DNA of 64,000 nucleotides from Corynebacterium sp. CNCTC7651 (GCF_021496665.1 NZ_CP071246.1:1426001-1490000); one strand, 5' to 3'; numbered from the stretch's first letter, positions 17,912 through 28,700 are shown. The notes: generated by a model from the letters alone, not told the origin. Numbers and translations are program-made.

Positions 17912-18421
17912 CTACTCTGCGGACTCCTCAGCCTCTGCCTCTGCGGCCGGCTCCTCGGAAGCCTCAGCCTCAGCGGCCTCCGCTGCAGCAGCTGCCTCAG
18001 CCTCAGCAGCAGCCTTCGCCTCTGCATCTTCCTTGGCCTTGCGGCGCTTCTCGGTGATGGCCTCAGCGGTCGGGCCGTTGTTGGCCTCCTCGAGAGCCTT
18101 GTTGAACAGCTCGAGCTTGGACGGCTTCTCCTCGGCGACCTTGAGGGTGCCCTCGGCGCCCTCGATGCCCTTGAACTTCTGCCAGTCACCGGTGATCTTC
18201 AGCAGCTTCTCCACCGGCTCGGTCGGCTGCGCGCCGACACCCAGCCAGTACTGAGCGCGCTCAGAGTCGATGCGGATGAGCGACGGCTCTTCCTTCGGGT
18301 GGTAGATGCCGATGTTCTCGATGACGCGGCCATCGCGGCGGGTGCGCGCATCAGCAACAACAACGCGGTACTGCGCGTTGCGGATCTTGCCAAGGCGCTG
18401 GAGCTTGATCTTCACAGCCAT
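17912..18421 (-). CDS. rpsP: 30S ribosomal protein S16
   Basis: Small-subunit assembly protein. ATG 18421 ([32 protein letters not shown]) is the conserved S16 start; an in-frame codon seven residues upstream is unsupported. The core is residues 1 to about 85 ([43 protein letters not shown]). A tail of about 85 residues rich in Ala, Glu and Lys brings the length to 169, typical for actinobacteria. It is the first gene of the rpsP-rimM-trmD group but is separated from rimM by a terminator and the palindromic element. Confidence 0.96.
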   Translation of the reverse strand: MAVKIKLQRLGKIRNAQYRVVVADARTRRDGRVIENIGIYHPKEEPSLIRIDSERAQYWLGVGAQPTEPVEKLLKITGDWQKFKGIEGAEGTLKVAEEKPSKLELFNKALEEANNGPTAEAITEKRRKAKEDAEAKAAAEAEAAAAAEAAEAEASEEPAAEAEAEESAE

Positions 18422-18697
18422 GCTGGTATTCCTTCTGGTCACTGGGCAGTGCGGGCATTCGCCGCTTTTCGACGAACCGGTTCAACCCTTAGGTTTTACC
18501 TGCGCGTGACTGGCCGGCCGACCGTGGACGGGCCCGGCGCGTACGCAGGTATGCAATTGTCGTGTCACGGGTGCGAGCCCGATCAACCTGGAAGAGTGTA
18601 CCTGCCGTGCGCCGCACCCCCAAACCGGGTATATTCCGGTTCTTTTGCGGGTCGGCGGTAAGGTTCGGTCAGTCGATCGTTGAAAAGGGAGCTATCC

Positions 18698-20833
18698 ATG
18701 TCCACACCGCGCGCGTACCAGCCCGCGCGCCCGTCTGGGGCCAGCGCGTACCGCGTGGACTTGGACGGTCTGCGCGGCTACGCGATCGCGCTGGTGGTGA
18801 TTTTCCACGTCTTCGTCGGACGCGTCTCCGGCGGTGTGGATGTGTTCCTCTTCCTTTCCGGCTACTTCTTCTTGGGCGGCCAGCTGCGCTACGCCATGCG
18901 GCCGTTTCCCAATCTCAACCCGTGGTGGCCGTTCTGGCGCACTGTGCGCCGCCTGGTTCCTGCGCTTGTGGTGGTGCTGGCTGCCACGCTGCTTGGCATC
19001 CTCGCCCTCACCCCGGAGCTGATGAACGAGGGGCTGGCCCGCCAGTTCACCGCTTCCCTGCTCTACTTCCAGAACTGGGAGCTCACGATCCAGGACGCGG
19101 CCTACGCCGCCGCGAGCGACACCACGTCTCCCCTGCAGCATCTGTGGTCCATGTCAGTGCAGGGCCAGTTCTACATTTTTGGCATTTGCTTGGCGACGCT
19201 CATTGCCTGGCTCGTCAGCACCAGCAAAACGTCGAAGCAGAGCGCGCAGCGGCTGGTGGTGGCCGTGCTCGCGGTCATTACCGTGGCATCGTTCGCGTAC
19301 GCCGCGCGATTCGGTTTCGAGGGCACGCCGCAGAACTACTACTCCACGTTCTCCCGCGCCTGGGAGCTGTCACTCGGCGCACTGCTCGCGTTCGTGCCGG
19401 CCCATTGGTACCTGCCGCAGCGCGGGTCCTGGATCGCGTCCCTGACCGGCCTGGTGATGATCACCGCCACCGGCATCATCATCCCCACCTCTCTGGCGTT
19501 CCCCGGCCCGCTGGCGCTGCTGCCGATTACCGGCGCAGCCCTGATCATCCTGGCCGGCAACGCCAACCCGGTGTCTACGGTGCTGGCTTCGAAGCCCATG
19601 ACGTGGCTGGGATCGGTGGCCTACCCGCTGTACCTCTGGCACTGGCCGCTGTTGATTATCGTCACCGCATCCGGCGGGTTCACCACCCCGCCGCCAGCCG
19701 TGGGCGTGGCCGTCATCCTCGCCTCGCTTGCGCTCGCCCACGTGACATACACGCTGGTGGAGAAGCCGCTGCGCCAGCACGGGAAGCGCCCGTTGAGTTT
19801 TGACACGCCGGTTGCGGATGCCCGCGCGTCCCTGCGTACTGCGGCCGGTGCCGGCCGCGCGGTTGGCGGTGCGATTGTCGCGGCGCTGTTTGTCTGCGGC
19901 CTCGCGATCCAGCCGGTGTGGGATAACCGCATCAACCAGGCGGACAAACCGCTTGACCCGGCCAAATACCCCGGCGCGATGGCGCTGCTTGGCACCGACG
20001 TGCCCAAGAACAAGCCCAAGCCGAATCCGCAGCTGATCAGCGGCATCTATCCGCCCATCGGCCTGCAGGAGTGCATGATCTTCCTGCCTGCTCCCGCCGA
20101 CGAAATGCCGCGCCCCGACTGCGCCTTCGGCGACCTCAATGCGGAGACCACCGTAGTGATGGTCGGCGGCTCCCACATCGAGCCGTTTGGCATTCCGCTG
20201 GACATCTTGGGCCAGCAGCACGGATTCAAAGTCATCCCTTTCGTGCGCCAAGAATGCCCGCTGGTCATCGGCGGCGAAGACCGCTTCGACATCGTCTCCG
20301 AAGTGTGCGCCGAATGGGGCGAGCGGGTGTATCAGCAGATCCTGGACATCCAGCCGGATCTGGTGATTTCCACCTCCACCCGCCCGGGTGGGCGCGCAGG
20401 TGCCGCCGGCTCCGCAGCCGACGCGGTGCCGGACGCGTACGCCAATTTGTGGGCGAACTTCGCCGACCAAGGGATCCCTTTCCTGGGCCTGCGCGATAAC
20501 CCGTGGTTCTTCGACCCGTTTGGCAACCCGATGGACCCTAACGTGTGCATCGTCGCAGGCGGCACCGAGGAAAGCTGCTCCATGCCCGCCGCCAAGGCCT
20601 ACCCGGAACCGGACCCGGCTGCCGGCTACCTGGACGGCATGAACAACTTGTTCAGCGTGGATACTGCAGGCTGGTACTGCCCCGGCGACACGTGCCCCCC
20701 GCAAATCGGCAACGTGTACGTGTACCGCGACCAGAACCACATCTCCAACGCCTACGCGCGCAGCCTCACCCCACTGCTATGGGGCGAGCTGGTGAAAGTA
20801 TTCGACCAGCTCGCCGTGGTGTACACGCCTTAG
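18698..20833 (+). CDS. membrane acyltransferase with SGNH domain (OafA-like)
   Basis: Integral-membrane acyltransferase-3 protein fused to a periplasmic SGNH hydrolase-like domain; such proteins O-acylate cell-surface glycans. ATG 18698 (MSTPRAYQPARPSG) is chosen because AGGGAG lies just upstream. It has 711 residues. The N-terminal half carries YRVDLDGLRGYAIALVVIFHVF with the catalytic His, then GGVDVFLFLSGYFF and about ten membrane spans up to residue 420. In the C-terminal half are block I VVMVGGSHIEP (Asp of the usual GDSH replaced by Gly, Ser kept) and a DxxH pair in YRDQNHISNAYA. It diverges from rpsP; TATATT near 18628 is a possible -10. Its stop overlaps the converging ffh stop. Substrate unknown. 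Confidence 0.88.
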   Translation: MSTPRAYQPARPSGASAYRVDLDGLRGYAIALVVIFHVFVGRVSGGVDVFLFLSGYFFLGGQLRYAMRPFPNLNPWWPFWRTVRRLVPALVVVLAATLLGILALTPELMNEGLARQFTASLLYFQNWELTIQDAAYAAASDTTSPLQHLWSMSVQGQFYIFGICLATLIAWLVSTSKTSKQSAQRLVVAVLAVITVASFAYAARFGFEGTPQNYYSTFSRAWELSLGALLAFVPAHWYLPQRGSWIASLTGLVMITATGIIIPTSLAFPGPLALLPITGAALIILAGNANPVSTVLASKPMTWLGSVAYPLYLWHWPLLIIVTASGGFTTPPPAVGVAVILASLALAHVTYTLVEKPLRQHGKRPLSFDTPVADARASLRTAAGAGRAVGGAIVAALFVCGLAIQPVWDNRINQADKPLDPAKYPGAMALLGTDVPKNKPKPNPQLISGIYPPIGLQECMIFLPAPADEMPRPDCAFGDLNAETTVVMVGGSHIEPFGIPLDILGQQHGFKVIPFVRQECPLVIGGEDRFDIVSEVCAEWGERVYQQILDIQPDLVISTSTRPGGRAGAAGSAADAVPDAYANLWANFADQGIPFLGLRDNPWFFDPFGNPMDPNVCIVAGGTEESCSMPAAKAYPEPDPAAGYLDGMNNLFSVDTAGWYCPGDTCPPQIGNVYVYRDQNHISNAYARSLTPLLWGELVKVFDQLAVVYTP

Positions 20834-22485
20834 CGGCGCTTGCCCATCCGCTTCATCGCCTCATTGAAGTCCAGGTTGTTCAAATCCAGCCCCTGCATGC
20901 CGGCAGGGAGCTGTTCCTGGAGTTTCTCCAGCTCTTTCATGTCCGGCATGCCACCTGGCATTCCGGGCATACCCGGCATCCCTGGCATTCCACCGGGCAT
21001 GCCCGGCATACCACCCGGCATCTGCGGCATGCCGCCACCTTGACGCTTCGGCGGCTTGCGCTTGCCGTTCTTGCCCTTGCGGCCCTTCGGCTTCTTCTTC
21101 GTCGCCGAACGCCCGCCCATACCAGGCATGCCCGGCAGGCCAAACTGGTTTGCCATCTGGCTCATCATCTTCTTCGCCTCGAAGAAACGCTCCACCAGCT
21201 GGTTCACCTCAGCAACGGTTACACCGGAACCGTTGGCAATACGCTTGCGGCGCGAGGCATTCAGGATCTTCGGATCCGCGCGCTCCTCCGGCGTCATACC
21301 GCGGATGATGGCCTGGATACGATCCAGCTGCTTCTCATCCACCATGTCCGCCATCTCATTCATGGCCTTGCCGCCCGGCATCATCTTGAGCAGGTTGCCG
21401 ATCGGACCCATGCGGCGGATCATCAGCAGCTGGTCCAGGAAGTCCTCCAGCGTCAATTCGCCAGACGCGAGCTTGCCTGCGGCCGCTTCCGCGTCCTGCT
21501 CGTTGAAGGTCTGCTCTGCCTGCTCAATCAGGGAGAGCAGGTCGCCCATGCCCAGAATGCGGCTGGCCATGCGGTCCGGGTGGAAGACGTCGAAGTCTTC
21601 TAGCTTCTCACCGGTGGAGGCGAACAGGATCGGCTTACCGGTCACCTCACGGATGGACAGAGCTGCACCACCACGTGCGTCACCATCCAGCTTGGTCAAG
21701 ACAACACCTGTGAAGTCCACGCCGTCGGCGAAGGCCTGCGCCGTGGTCACGGCATCCTGACCGATCATGGCATCGATGACAAAGAGGACTTCGTCCGGGT
21801 TCACCGCGTCACGGATGTTGCGGGCCTGAGTCATCAACGTCTCATCAATACCCAGGCGACCGGCGGTATCGATGATCACCACATCGTGCTTCTGCTGCCG
21901 CGCGTACGCGACACCGTCCTGCGCCACAGCCACCGGGTCGCCGTGGGAAGTACCCATGTCGTGCGCGTGGGTGTCAAGCGACGTGCCCGGGTCCGGCGCG
22001 AACGTCTGCACGCCAGCCCGCTCACCCACGATCTGCAGCTGCTGCACCGCGCCCGGGCGCTGCAAGTCACACGCCACCAGCAGCGGGGTGTGCCCCTGCT
22101 TGGCCAGGTACTTCGCCAACTTGCCGGCAAGCGTGGTCTTACCAGCACCCTGCAGACCGGCGAGCATAATCACCGTCGGCGGGTTCTTCGCCATGTTCAG
22201 GCGGCGGGTCTCGCCGCCGAGGATGTTGGTCAGCTCCTCGTCGACGATCTTGATAACCTGCTGCGCCGGGTTCAGCGCCTCGGAGACATCGGCCCCCAGC
22301 GCACGCTCCTTGACGCGCTTGATAAACGTACGGACGACGGGGAGCGAGACATCCGCCTCCAGCAGTGCGATACGGATTTCGCGCGCGGTAGCGTTGATGT
22401 CTGCCTCGGTGAGCTTGCCTTTTCCTCGCAGGCCACCAAGGGCCGATTGCAGGCGGTCGGACAAAGACTCAAACACGTCGAGCAC
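20830..22485 (-). CDS. ffh: signal recognition particle protein Ffh (SRP54)
   Basis: SRP GTPase that binds signal sequences and 4.5S RNA and docks on FtsY. It has 551 residues: N domain (MLDVFESLSDRLQSALGGLRGKGKLTEADI), G domain with G1 GLQGAGKTTLAGKLAKYL (about 109), DTAGRLGIDE, TKLDGDARGGAALS, and M domain (about 310-440) with SRP-RNA motif NASRRKRIANGSG. The C-terminus is unusual for its Met-Pro-Gly repeats (about residues 480-525), with about ten MPG units, a low-complexity methionine-rich tail. No terminator lies between it and the converging acyltransferase. Confidence 0.97.
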   Translation of the reverse strand: MLDVFESLSDRLQSALGGLRGKGKLTEADINATAREIRIALLEADVSLPVVRTFIKRVKERALGADVSEALNPAQQVIKIVDEELTNILGGETRRLNMAKNPPTVIMLAGLQGAGKTTLAGKLAKYLAKQGHTPLLVACDLQRPGAVQQLQIVGERAGVQTFAPDPGTSLDTHAHDMGTSHGDPVAVAQDGVAYARQQKHDVVIIDTAGRLGIDETLMTQARNIRDAVNPDEVLFVIDAMIGQDAVTTAQAFADGVDFTGVVLTKLDGDARGGAALSIREVTGKPILFASTGEKLEDFDVFHPDRMASRILGMGDLLSLIEQAEQTFNEQDAEAAAGKLASGELTLEDFLDQLLMIRRMGPIGNLLKMMPGGKAMNEMADMVDEKQLDRIQAIIRGMTPEERADPKILNASRRKRIANGSGVTVAEVNQLVERFFEAKKMMSQMANQFGLPGMPGMGGRSATKKKPKGRKGKNGKRKPPKRQGGGMPQMPGGMPGMPGGMPGMPGMPGMPGGMPDMKELEKLQEQLPAGMQGLDLNNLDFNEAMKRMGKRR

Positions 22486-22589
22486 TCCTAGAAGTTAGTG
22501 GGCTAGAAAAAATTCGTCGTCAAGCAACTCGCCCCAGCCTAGCGCTTGACCTTGTACGGGCTGTAACCCGCGGACACGGCCCCGGTGTG

Positions 22590-22624
22590 GGAAAGAGAAA
22601 GGGCGCGGGTGCAACCCCACGCCC
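22590..22624 (-). terminator. terminator between ftsY and ffh
   Basis: A 9-bp stem with one mismatch (22601-22609 with 22616-22624) is followed on the minus strand by a pyrimidine tract (complement of 22590-22600, gaaagagaaag on plus). A second hairpin, GCCGGA/TCCGGC (22634-22649), lies just before it, right after the ftsY stop. Confidence 0.6.
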
Positions 22625-22659
22625 TCTTGCATTGCCGGAGGCTTCCGGCTTCGAAGCGC

Positions 22660-24489
22660 TTAGCCCAGCAGCGCGTCCACGAAGCTCTCTACCTCGAACG
22701 GTGCCAGATCATCCGCACCCTCGCCGAGGCCAACCAGCTTCACCGGCACACCCAGCTCTTCCTGCACCTGGAACACGATGCCGCCCTTCGCGGTGCCGTC
22801 CAGCTTGGTCAGCACCACGCCGGTGATGTCCACAACGTCGCGGAACACGCGGGCCTGGGTGATGCCGTTCTGCCCCACCGTCGCATCCAGCACCAGCAGC
22901 ACTTCATCGACGTGGCTCTTCTTCTCCACCACGCGCTTGACCTTGCCCAGCTGATCCATCAGGCCGGTGGAGGTGTGCAGGCGCCCGGCGGTATCCACCA
23001 GCACCACGTCCGCGCCCTGCTCCACACCGGTTGCCACGGCGTCGAACGCCACGGATGCCGGGTCCGCGCCTTCCTTGCCGCGCACCGTAGACGCGCCGAC
23101 GCGGCGGCCCCACGTCTCAAGCTGATCCGCCGCCGCTGCACGGAACGTATCCGCGGCACCCAACACCACGGTGTGGCCCATGGACACCAGCACACGCGCC
23201 AGCTTGCCCGTGGTGGTGGTCTTGCCCGTGCCGTTCACGCCCACGACCAGGATCACGGCCGACTTGCCGTCATTCGGCATGGCCTTGATAGAGCGATCCA
23301 TCTCCGGCCGCCCAGCCTCGATGAGGGTCTCGCGCAGCATCGCGCGCGCCTCAGCCTCGCTGGAGACACCGCGCTCCGCGATCTTCTCGCGCAGACTGTC
23401 CACCACCTTCATGGTCAGCTCCGCGCCGAGGTCCGCCATGATCAGCGTGTCCTCGATCTCCTCCCACGCATCCTCATCCAGATCACCCGCGGTGAGAATG
23501 CCCAGCAGACCCTGGCCGATAGCGTTCTGGGAACGGGAGAGGCGGCCGCGCAGCTTGCCAATTCGCCCGGCAGCCGGCGCGATCTCATCGATCTCCGCCT
23601 GCACCGCCGCGGTCTGAGTCCCCTCGGTGACAATGGCGTCCTCGGACACGACCGCGCCGTCCTGGCGCGCTTCCTCCGCAACCTCCGCGGTTACCGCAGC
23701 GATGGATGCGGCTTCCTCAGCCTCCTCGCGGACCCGCTCCTCAGCAACAACACCATCGCCAACGGGCAGTTCCTCGGCCTCGGCCGCGAGCTCGTCCTCA
23801 ATCGCGCCCTCGACAATGTCTTGGCCCTCCGGGGAAAGGTTTTCAATCACCGGCGCAGGCTCGGGTACAACTTCCTCCGCAGCCGGCACGTCATCCGCGT
23901 TGAGTTCCTCCACCGCATCCGCAGCCTCGTGCGTCAGCGCAATGTCCTCCGGAGCTTCCTGCTTTTCGACGATCGGATCATCCGGCGCCACTGCCGGCAC
24001 CTCTGGAGCCTCAGCCATCGGCGCCTGCGGCTCAGCAGCTGCGACCTTCGGTGCCTGCGGCTCAGCGGCTGCAGGCTTCGGCGCATCCGCCTGCGGGAAC
24101 GGCTTCGGCGGCTCCTGGCGGATGGCCTCCTGCACGTCCTCGTTCGTAATCGGTGCAGCCCCGGCAGCGCCGGTCGCCGCACCGGTCGCTGCCGCAGCGC
24201 CGGTCGCCGCCGGCTTTACCGAGTCGCCGCTGCGCGGGGTGCTTCGGCGCACCGGCTCAGGCTGCTTCGGCTGCGCATCCGCCTGCGCGAAATTGAAACC
24301 GCCCTTGGCTTGGTAGTTGCCGGACTTTTCCTGCTGGGTCAGCTGCTTCGGCTCTTCCGTCTCAATCGGCTTCTCAAAAGAGACGGTCTTGGACTTCTTG
24401 CGCTGGTTGCCAGCCACGATCACGCCAATGATGATCAGCGCGATAACAATGACCGCAACCACGATCCAGATGATGGTGTTCGTCGTCAT
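22660..24489 (-). CDS. ftsY: signal recognition particle receptor FtsY
   Basis: SRP receptor GTPase at the membrane. ATG 24489 gives MTTNTIIWIVVAVIVIALIIIGVIVAGNQRKK, an N-terminal transmembrane anchor found in actinobacterial FtsY; frames further upstream only add repeat-derived residues. An acidic Ala/Glu/Pro-rich linker (about residues 35-300) precedes the NG domain: N part KLRGRLSRSQNAIGQGLL, G1 GVNGTGKTTTTGKLARVL, DTAGRLHTSTGLMDQL, TKLDGTAKGGIVF, ending VESFVDALLG. It is 609 residues. The upstream neighbour smc is separated by an oppositely oriented META-domain gene. Confidence 0.96.
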   Translation of the reverse strand: MTTNTIIWIVVAVIVIALIIIGVIVAGNQRKKSKTVSFEKPIETEEPKQLTQQEKSGNYQAKGGFNFAQADAQPKQPEPVRRSTPRSGDSVKPAATGAAAATGAATGAAGAAPITNEDVQEAIRQEPPKPFPQADAPKPAAAEPQAPKVAAAEPQAPMAEAPEVPAVAPDDPIVEKQEAPEDIALTHEAADAVEELNADDVPAAEEVVPEPAPVIENLSPEGQDIVEGAIEDELAAEAEELPVGDGVVAEERVREEAEEAASIAAVTAEVAEEARQDGAVVSEDAIVTEGTQTAAVQAEIDEIAPAAGRIGKLRGRLSRSQNAIGQGLLGILTAGDLDEDAWEEIEDTLIMADLGAELTMKVVDSLREKIAERGVSSEAEARAMLRETLIEAGRPEMDRSIKAMPNDGKSAVILVVGVNGTGKTTTTGKLARVLVSMGHTVVLGAADTFRAAAADQLETWGRRVGASTVRGKEGADPASVAFDAVATGVEQGADVVLVDTAGRLHTSTGLMDQLGKVKRVVEKKSHVDEVLLVLDATVGQNGITQARVFRDVVDITGVVLTKLDGTAKGGIVFQVQEELGVPVKLVGLGEGADDLAPFEVESFVDALLG

Positions 24490-24590
24490 GCATCCCAGTG
24501 TGCCAGCACTGCGCCACGCCTGGCAGAAACGCCGGCGACCGGCTAGACGATGTAAGAAGCAAAGCCCTCGGTCTGAAAGGTCCCCGCGCC

Positions 24591-25703
24591 ATGCCCGTGC
24601 CTCCAATTCAAGCGATCGTCGCAGTTCTTGTAGCCCTTGCCGCAACTTTGGGTTTCGGGCTCGGCTTCTCCTCATCGCACCCCGGCAGCTCCTACCCCAG
24701 CAGTGCGTACCTCGGCAGCTCTTACCCCGGTAGCGCGTACCCCGGTAGCGCGTACCTCGGCAGCTCTTACCCCGGTAGCGCGTACCCGGGCAGCTCCTAC
24801 CCCGGCAGCGCGTACCCGGGAAGTTCCGGTTCCAGCAACCGTTACTACCCGCAGCCGGGCGCAAACCCGCTGCTCCGCCAACTGCCCTCGACTGCAGTTG
24901 CCGCGACTCCGGAACAGGTTATTGAGATCTTGAGCTCGGAGTGGCTGCCGGTGCCAGACTTCGAAGGCTCCAGAATCGGCTTCCGGCTCAGTGGTGACAG
25001 CTACTTCCTCACCGGCGGCGAATGCAACGGATTCGGCGTTGCCATCGTGCCCAGCGCGTACGACGAAACGTTCATCTTCGTCCCTGTCGCGGCCACGGAG
25101 ATGTACTGCTCGGGTGCTACAGAGTATGAAACCAACATGTGGGAAGTGTTTGCGGTGGCGGAAGGGTTCTATGTTGAGCCGACTGACGGCGAAATCACCA
25201 CCGCCTATATCGCGGGCGGGAAGCGCGCGTTGAAGCTCACGAAACCCACCACCCGCAAACAAGACGTGGTCGATTTCCACAAGATGCGCGTGCAGATGCC
25301 GCCCAGCGCGAAGCGGGCAACCGAGAGCGAGTTGGCAGATTTCTACGCATCGAAGTGGCTCACCGAGCCGGCCTTTGCCAAGCAGCCGATCTGGTTCGAG
25401 GCAGAAACGCACCAGCCGGCTAAAGGCCCGGCGGTGGAGGGCTACCGCGTCGCAGGCGCACCGTGCAATGGGTTCGGTGTCTTCGTCTACACCGATGCCG
25501 TGACTGGCCGCCTCGCCACGTACAACTTGCCCGTGACCAAGATGGTGTGCCAGTTCGGACGCGGCCGTGGTCACGACGCCAACTCCTACGAGACCTCCGT
25601 GGGAAGCATCTTCCACATCGCCACCGGGATATACAAGGACGGTTCGGACACCGCCTACGTTGCCAGCCCCCGCGGCGCGCTCAAGCTCACCCGCGCGGAG
25701 TAA
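24591..25703 (+). CDS. surface protein with low-complexity linker and two META-like domains
   Basis: Probably exported, membrane-anchored protein of unknown function. ATG 24591 follows GAAAGG and gives MPVPPIQAIVAVLVALAATLGFGLGF, a signal or anchor segment. Residues about 30-80 are repeats of Tyr-Pro-Gly-Ser-Ser/Ala type. Two copies of a META (HslJ-like) domain follow. The first (about 95-225) has GGECNGFGVAIVPS and TEMYCSGATEYE; the second (about 240-370) has GAPCNGFGVFVYTD and TKMVCQFG. In both the Cys-Asn-Gly-Phe-Gly and downstream Met-x-Cys pairs are kept, and both end in Ala-Leu-Lys-Leu-Thr. It is 370 residues. The 3' end overlaps the converging smc by 17 bp. Confidence 0.75.
   Translation: MPVPPIQAIVAVLVALAATLGFGLGFSSSHPGSSYPSSAYLGSSYPGSAYPGSAYLGSSYPGSAYPGSSYPGSAYPGSSGSSNRYYPQPGANPLLRQLPSTAVAATPEQVIEILSSEWLPVPDFEGSRIGFRLSGDSYFLTGGECNGFGVAIVPSAYDETFIFVPVAATEMYCSGATEYETNMWEVFAVAEGFYVEPTDGEITTAYIAGGKRALKLTKPTTRKQDVVDFHKMRVQMPPSAKRATESELADFYASKWLTEPAFAKQPIWFEAETHQPAKGPAVEGYRVAGAPCNGFGVFVYTDAVTGRLATYNLPVTKMVCQFGRGRGHDANSYETSVGSIFHIATGIYKDGSDTAYVASPRGALKLTRAE
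24684..24830 (+). repeat. coding 15-bp minisatellite (Tyr-Pro-Gly-Ser-x)
   Basis: About ten imperfect 15-bp units encode five-residue repeats (YPGSS, YPGSA, YLGSS) in the linker of the META-domain protein. The unit length keeps the frame, so copy-number change would only alter linker length. Confidence 0.8.
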
Positions 25704-28700
25704 CTTCGCCCGCCACCGCCGCCGCAGCTTCTCCGTCAGCAGCCTCTCCGCCCGGATCCGCCCCGCTCGCGGCAGCGCCATCCGCTGCGCCCGTGGCCGC
25801 GGGCTGCATGCGCTGGGAAAGCACGCGGGTCACACCGTCCCCGCGCATGGTCACGCCGTAGAGCACGTTGGCAACATCCATGGTCGGCTTCTGGTGCGTA
25901 ATCACAATGAGCTGCGAATCCTGCCGTAGCTCTTCCAAAAGGGCAATCAGGCGGCGCAAGTTAACGTCGTCAAGCGCTGCCTCCACCTCATCGAGCACGT
26001 AGAACGGGCTCGGGCGTGCGCGGAAGATTGCCACGAGAAACGCGAGTGCCGTCAAGGACTTCTCGCCACCGGAAAGCAGCGATAAGCGCTTGACCTTCTT
26101 CCCCGGCGGGCGCGCCTCCACCTCGATGCCTGTGGTAAGCATGTCGTCCGGCTCGGTGAGGATAAGCCTGGCATCGCCGCCGGGGAACAGCGTGGCGAAC
26201 ACGTTGGGAAACTCCCGCTCCACGTCCACCCACGCATCGGTGAACAGCTGCAGAATCTGCGCGTCTACCTCCTCAATCACCCCGGTCAGGTCCTTGCGCG
26301 CCTGAATCACGTCGTCGAGCTGCGTGGAGAGGAACGAGTACCGCTCTTCCAGCGCCTTGAACTCCTCCAGCGCAAGCGGATTCACTTTGCCTAAGGCTCG
26401 CAGGTCCTTCTCCGCCTGGGCAAGACGGGCGCGTTCGGCATCCACGTCAAAATCCACTTCCGGCGTGTACTGCGCAATCAGGTCCGCCACCGCAAGGCCC
26501 AAGGACTCGGTGACTTTCGCCTCGGCTTCGTCGATACGCACCTGCGCCTGGGAGCGGGCGATGTCGGCGGCGTGCGCGGAGTCCTGCACCCGTGCAAGGT
26601 GCTGCCGTGCGCTCTGCACCGCGCTGCGCGCCGCCTGCTGTGTAGTGCGCAGCCGGGCAAGCTCCCCGCTCAACGCATCGCGTTCTGCTGCGGCGCGGGT
26701 CAAGGCGCCGTCGATACGCTCGGTGAGCTCCTGCGCGCGCTGCGCAACCACTTCCGCAAGCGCCACCTCTGCCCGCCTGCGCGCCGCCGCCGCGTCGTGG
26801 CGCGCTTTCGCCTGCCGCTCGTGCTCTGCTTGCCTACGCAGCGCGTCCCCGCGCCCCGCCGTCTGCGCCGCCGCATCGCGTGCGGTGCGTTCCTCCAGCA
26901 CTGCCTCCACTTCCGCGGCTCGGACCTCGGCCAGAGCTTCCTGCGCTTCGTCCCGCAGCTCCGCCGAAGGCTCATCGTCCGGATCCGGGTCCGCCTCCAC
27001 TCGCGCCAAGCGGTCTCGGGTTTCAGCTAATGCTTGGCTGCGCTCCCCCGCCCGCGCCTCAGCATCTCCCACCCGCGCGGCCGCCTTCTTCAGTTCGTTG
27101 TCCGCGCGCTGAAGTTCCGAGGTCAGCCGGGTGTGGTCGCGTGTAAGTGCCTCCACAGTGCGGTCGTGGTCGCGCAGCGCTGCAGTGGCGCTGGCGGCGG
27201 CCACGCGGGCATCGTCCGCGGCCTCGGCAGCGCCCTGCAGGGTGCCGGCAAGTTCCTCCAGCTGCTCACGAGCACGCTCGAGCTCGCTGGCGGCTGCGTC
27301 GATTTGGGCACCGACCTCGACAGAGGTGGCGCGCGTGGTGCCGGCTGCAACCCAGCCCTCGCCGACAAGCGTGCCGCCCCGGGTCACCGCGCGCAACCGC
27401 GGGTCGTGCTCCACCACGGCGCGCGCGTGCTGGAACGAATCCGCCACAGCAACGTCCACGAGCAGGCGGGTCACGGGGCCTGCCACGGTGGCGTGCAGGC
27501 GGATGTGGTCCAGCAACCAATCCACCTTCGCGCCTGTCTCCAGGCGCCACTCGGTTCCGCCCCGCGCCTCGACGACGATGGCGCGCTGCGCATCTGCAAG
27601 CGCCTCCAGCGTGCTCTCCTCAAACCCGGCCACCAGCGAGTCCGCGAACGGGCCCAGCGCCGCGGCCACCGCAACATCGAAACCGGCCTCAATGTCCATA
27701 AGCCCGGCCAATGCCTTAGCGTCATCACCCAGCACATCGCGGGCGGGCACACGTGGAGCCTGTTCCTGCAGGGTGGCGATGCGTGATTCCAGCGTGAACA
27801 CGGCGCGCTCCCGCTCGCGCTGCGCCTCCCGCAGTTCGCTGAGGCGCTGCTCCGCGGCGGCTGCTTCCGCGCGTGCCCGATCATGGGCCTCTACCAGGGG
27901 CTCGCGTGCCGACGCCACCTCAGCCAACGCCGCAGCAGCCTCTTCGGCCTCCCGGCCCGCTGCAGCCGCTCGCTCCCGCGTCTCCTCCAGAGTTTCTGCG
28001 ACGCGTCCGACTTCATCCTCTGCCGCGGCGACGGCGGCGGCGAGTGATTCTTCCTGCGCAAGGAGGCGGACCACGCCCTCGCGGCGGTCCGCGATCGCAC
28101 GCAGCTTTGCCCGGTGCTCCTTGTCAGCCTGCTCGAAGGCGCGTTGCGCGGAGGCAACACTACCGCGAACCGCCTGGAGATGGCGCTTGGCGGCCTCGGC
28201 CGCCTCCGTGGCCTCCGCGTGCTGCCGGTCCGCGGAGGCTGCCCTGCTCAAAAGCTCTTCCGGATCCTGCCCCATGTACGGCGCGACAGCACCAGCATTG
28301 CGGACCCGCTCGGTGGCGATGCGCACCGTGGCATTCGCGCGCTCCGCCAACGTGGACAGCGTGAACCACAGCTGCTGCGCTTCCTCGGCTTTGGGCTGCA
28401 ACTGCGCCTGTGCTACCTCGGTGTCCTCGAGGTGGGCGGTTGCCTCCTCCAGCGCCTCAGCCGCAATCTCCACCTGCTCTTGGAGGATGTCGGTGTGCCG
28501 GGAAGCGTCGATAAGCGCGGCCCTCAGGCTCACCACCTCGTGCCCAGCAAGGCGCATGCGCGCGTCGCGCAACGTGGATTGCACTGTGGCCGCGCGCTTC
28601 GCGGCCTCTGCCTGCCGGGCCAGCGGCTTGAGCTGCTTGCCCAGCTCCTCGGTGAGGTCGGTGAGGCGGTCCAGGTTAGCTTGCATGCCCGTGAGTTTGC

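Noticed and set aside
24498-24590. Longer N-terminus for the META protein and for FtsY (frames continuing past their starts)
   Set aside because: The extensions come from the overlapping opposite gene or from repeat sequence and lack conservation; good starts exist at 24591 and 24489.
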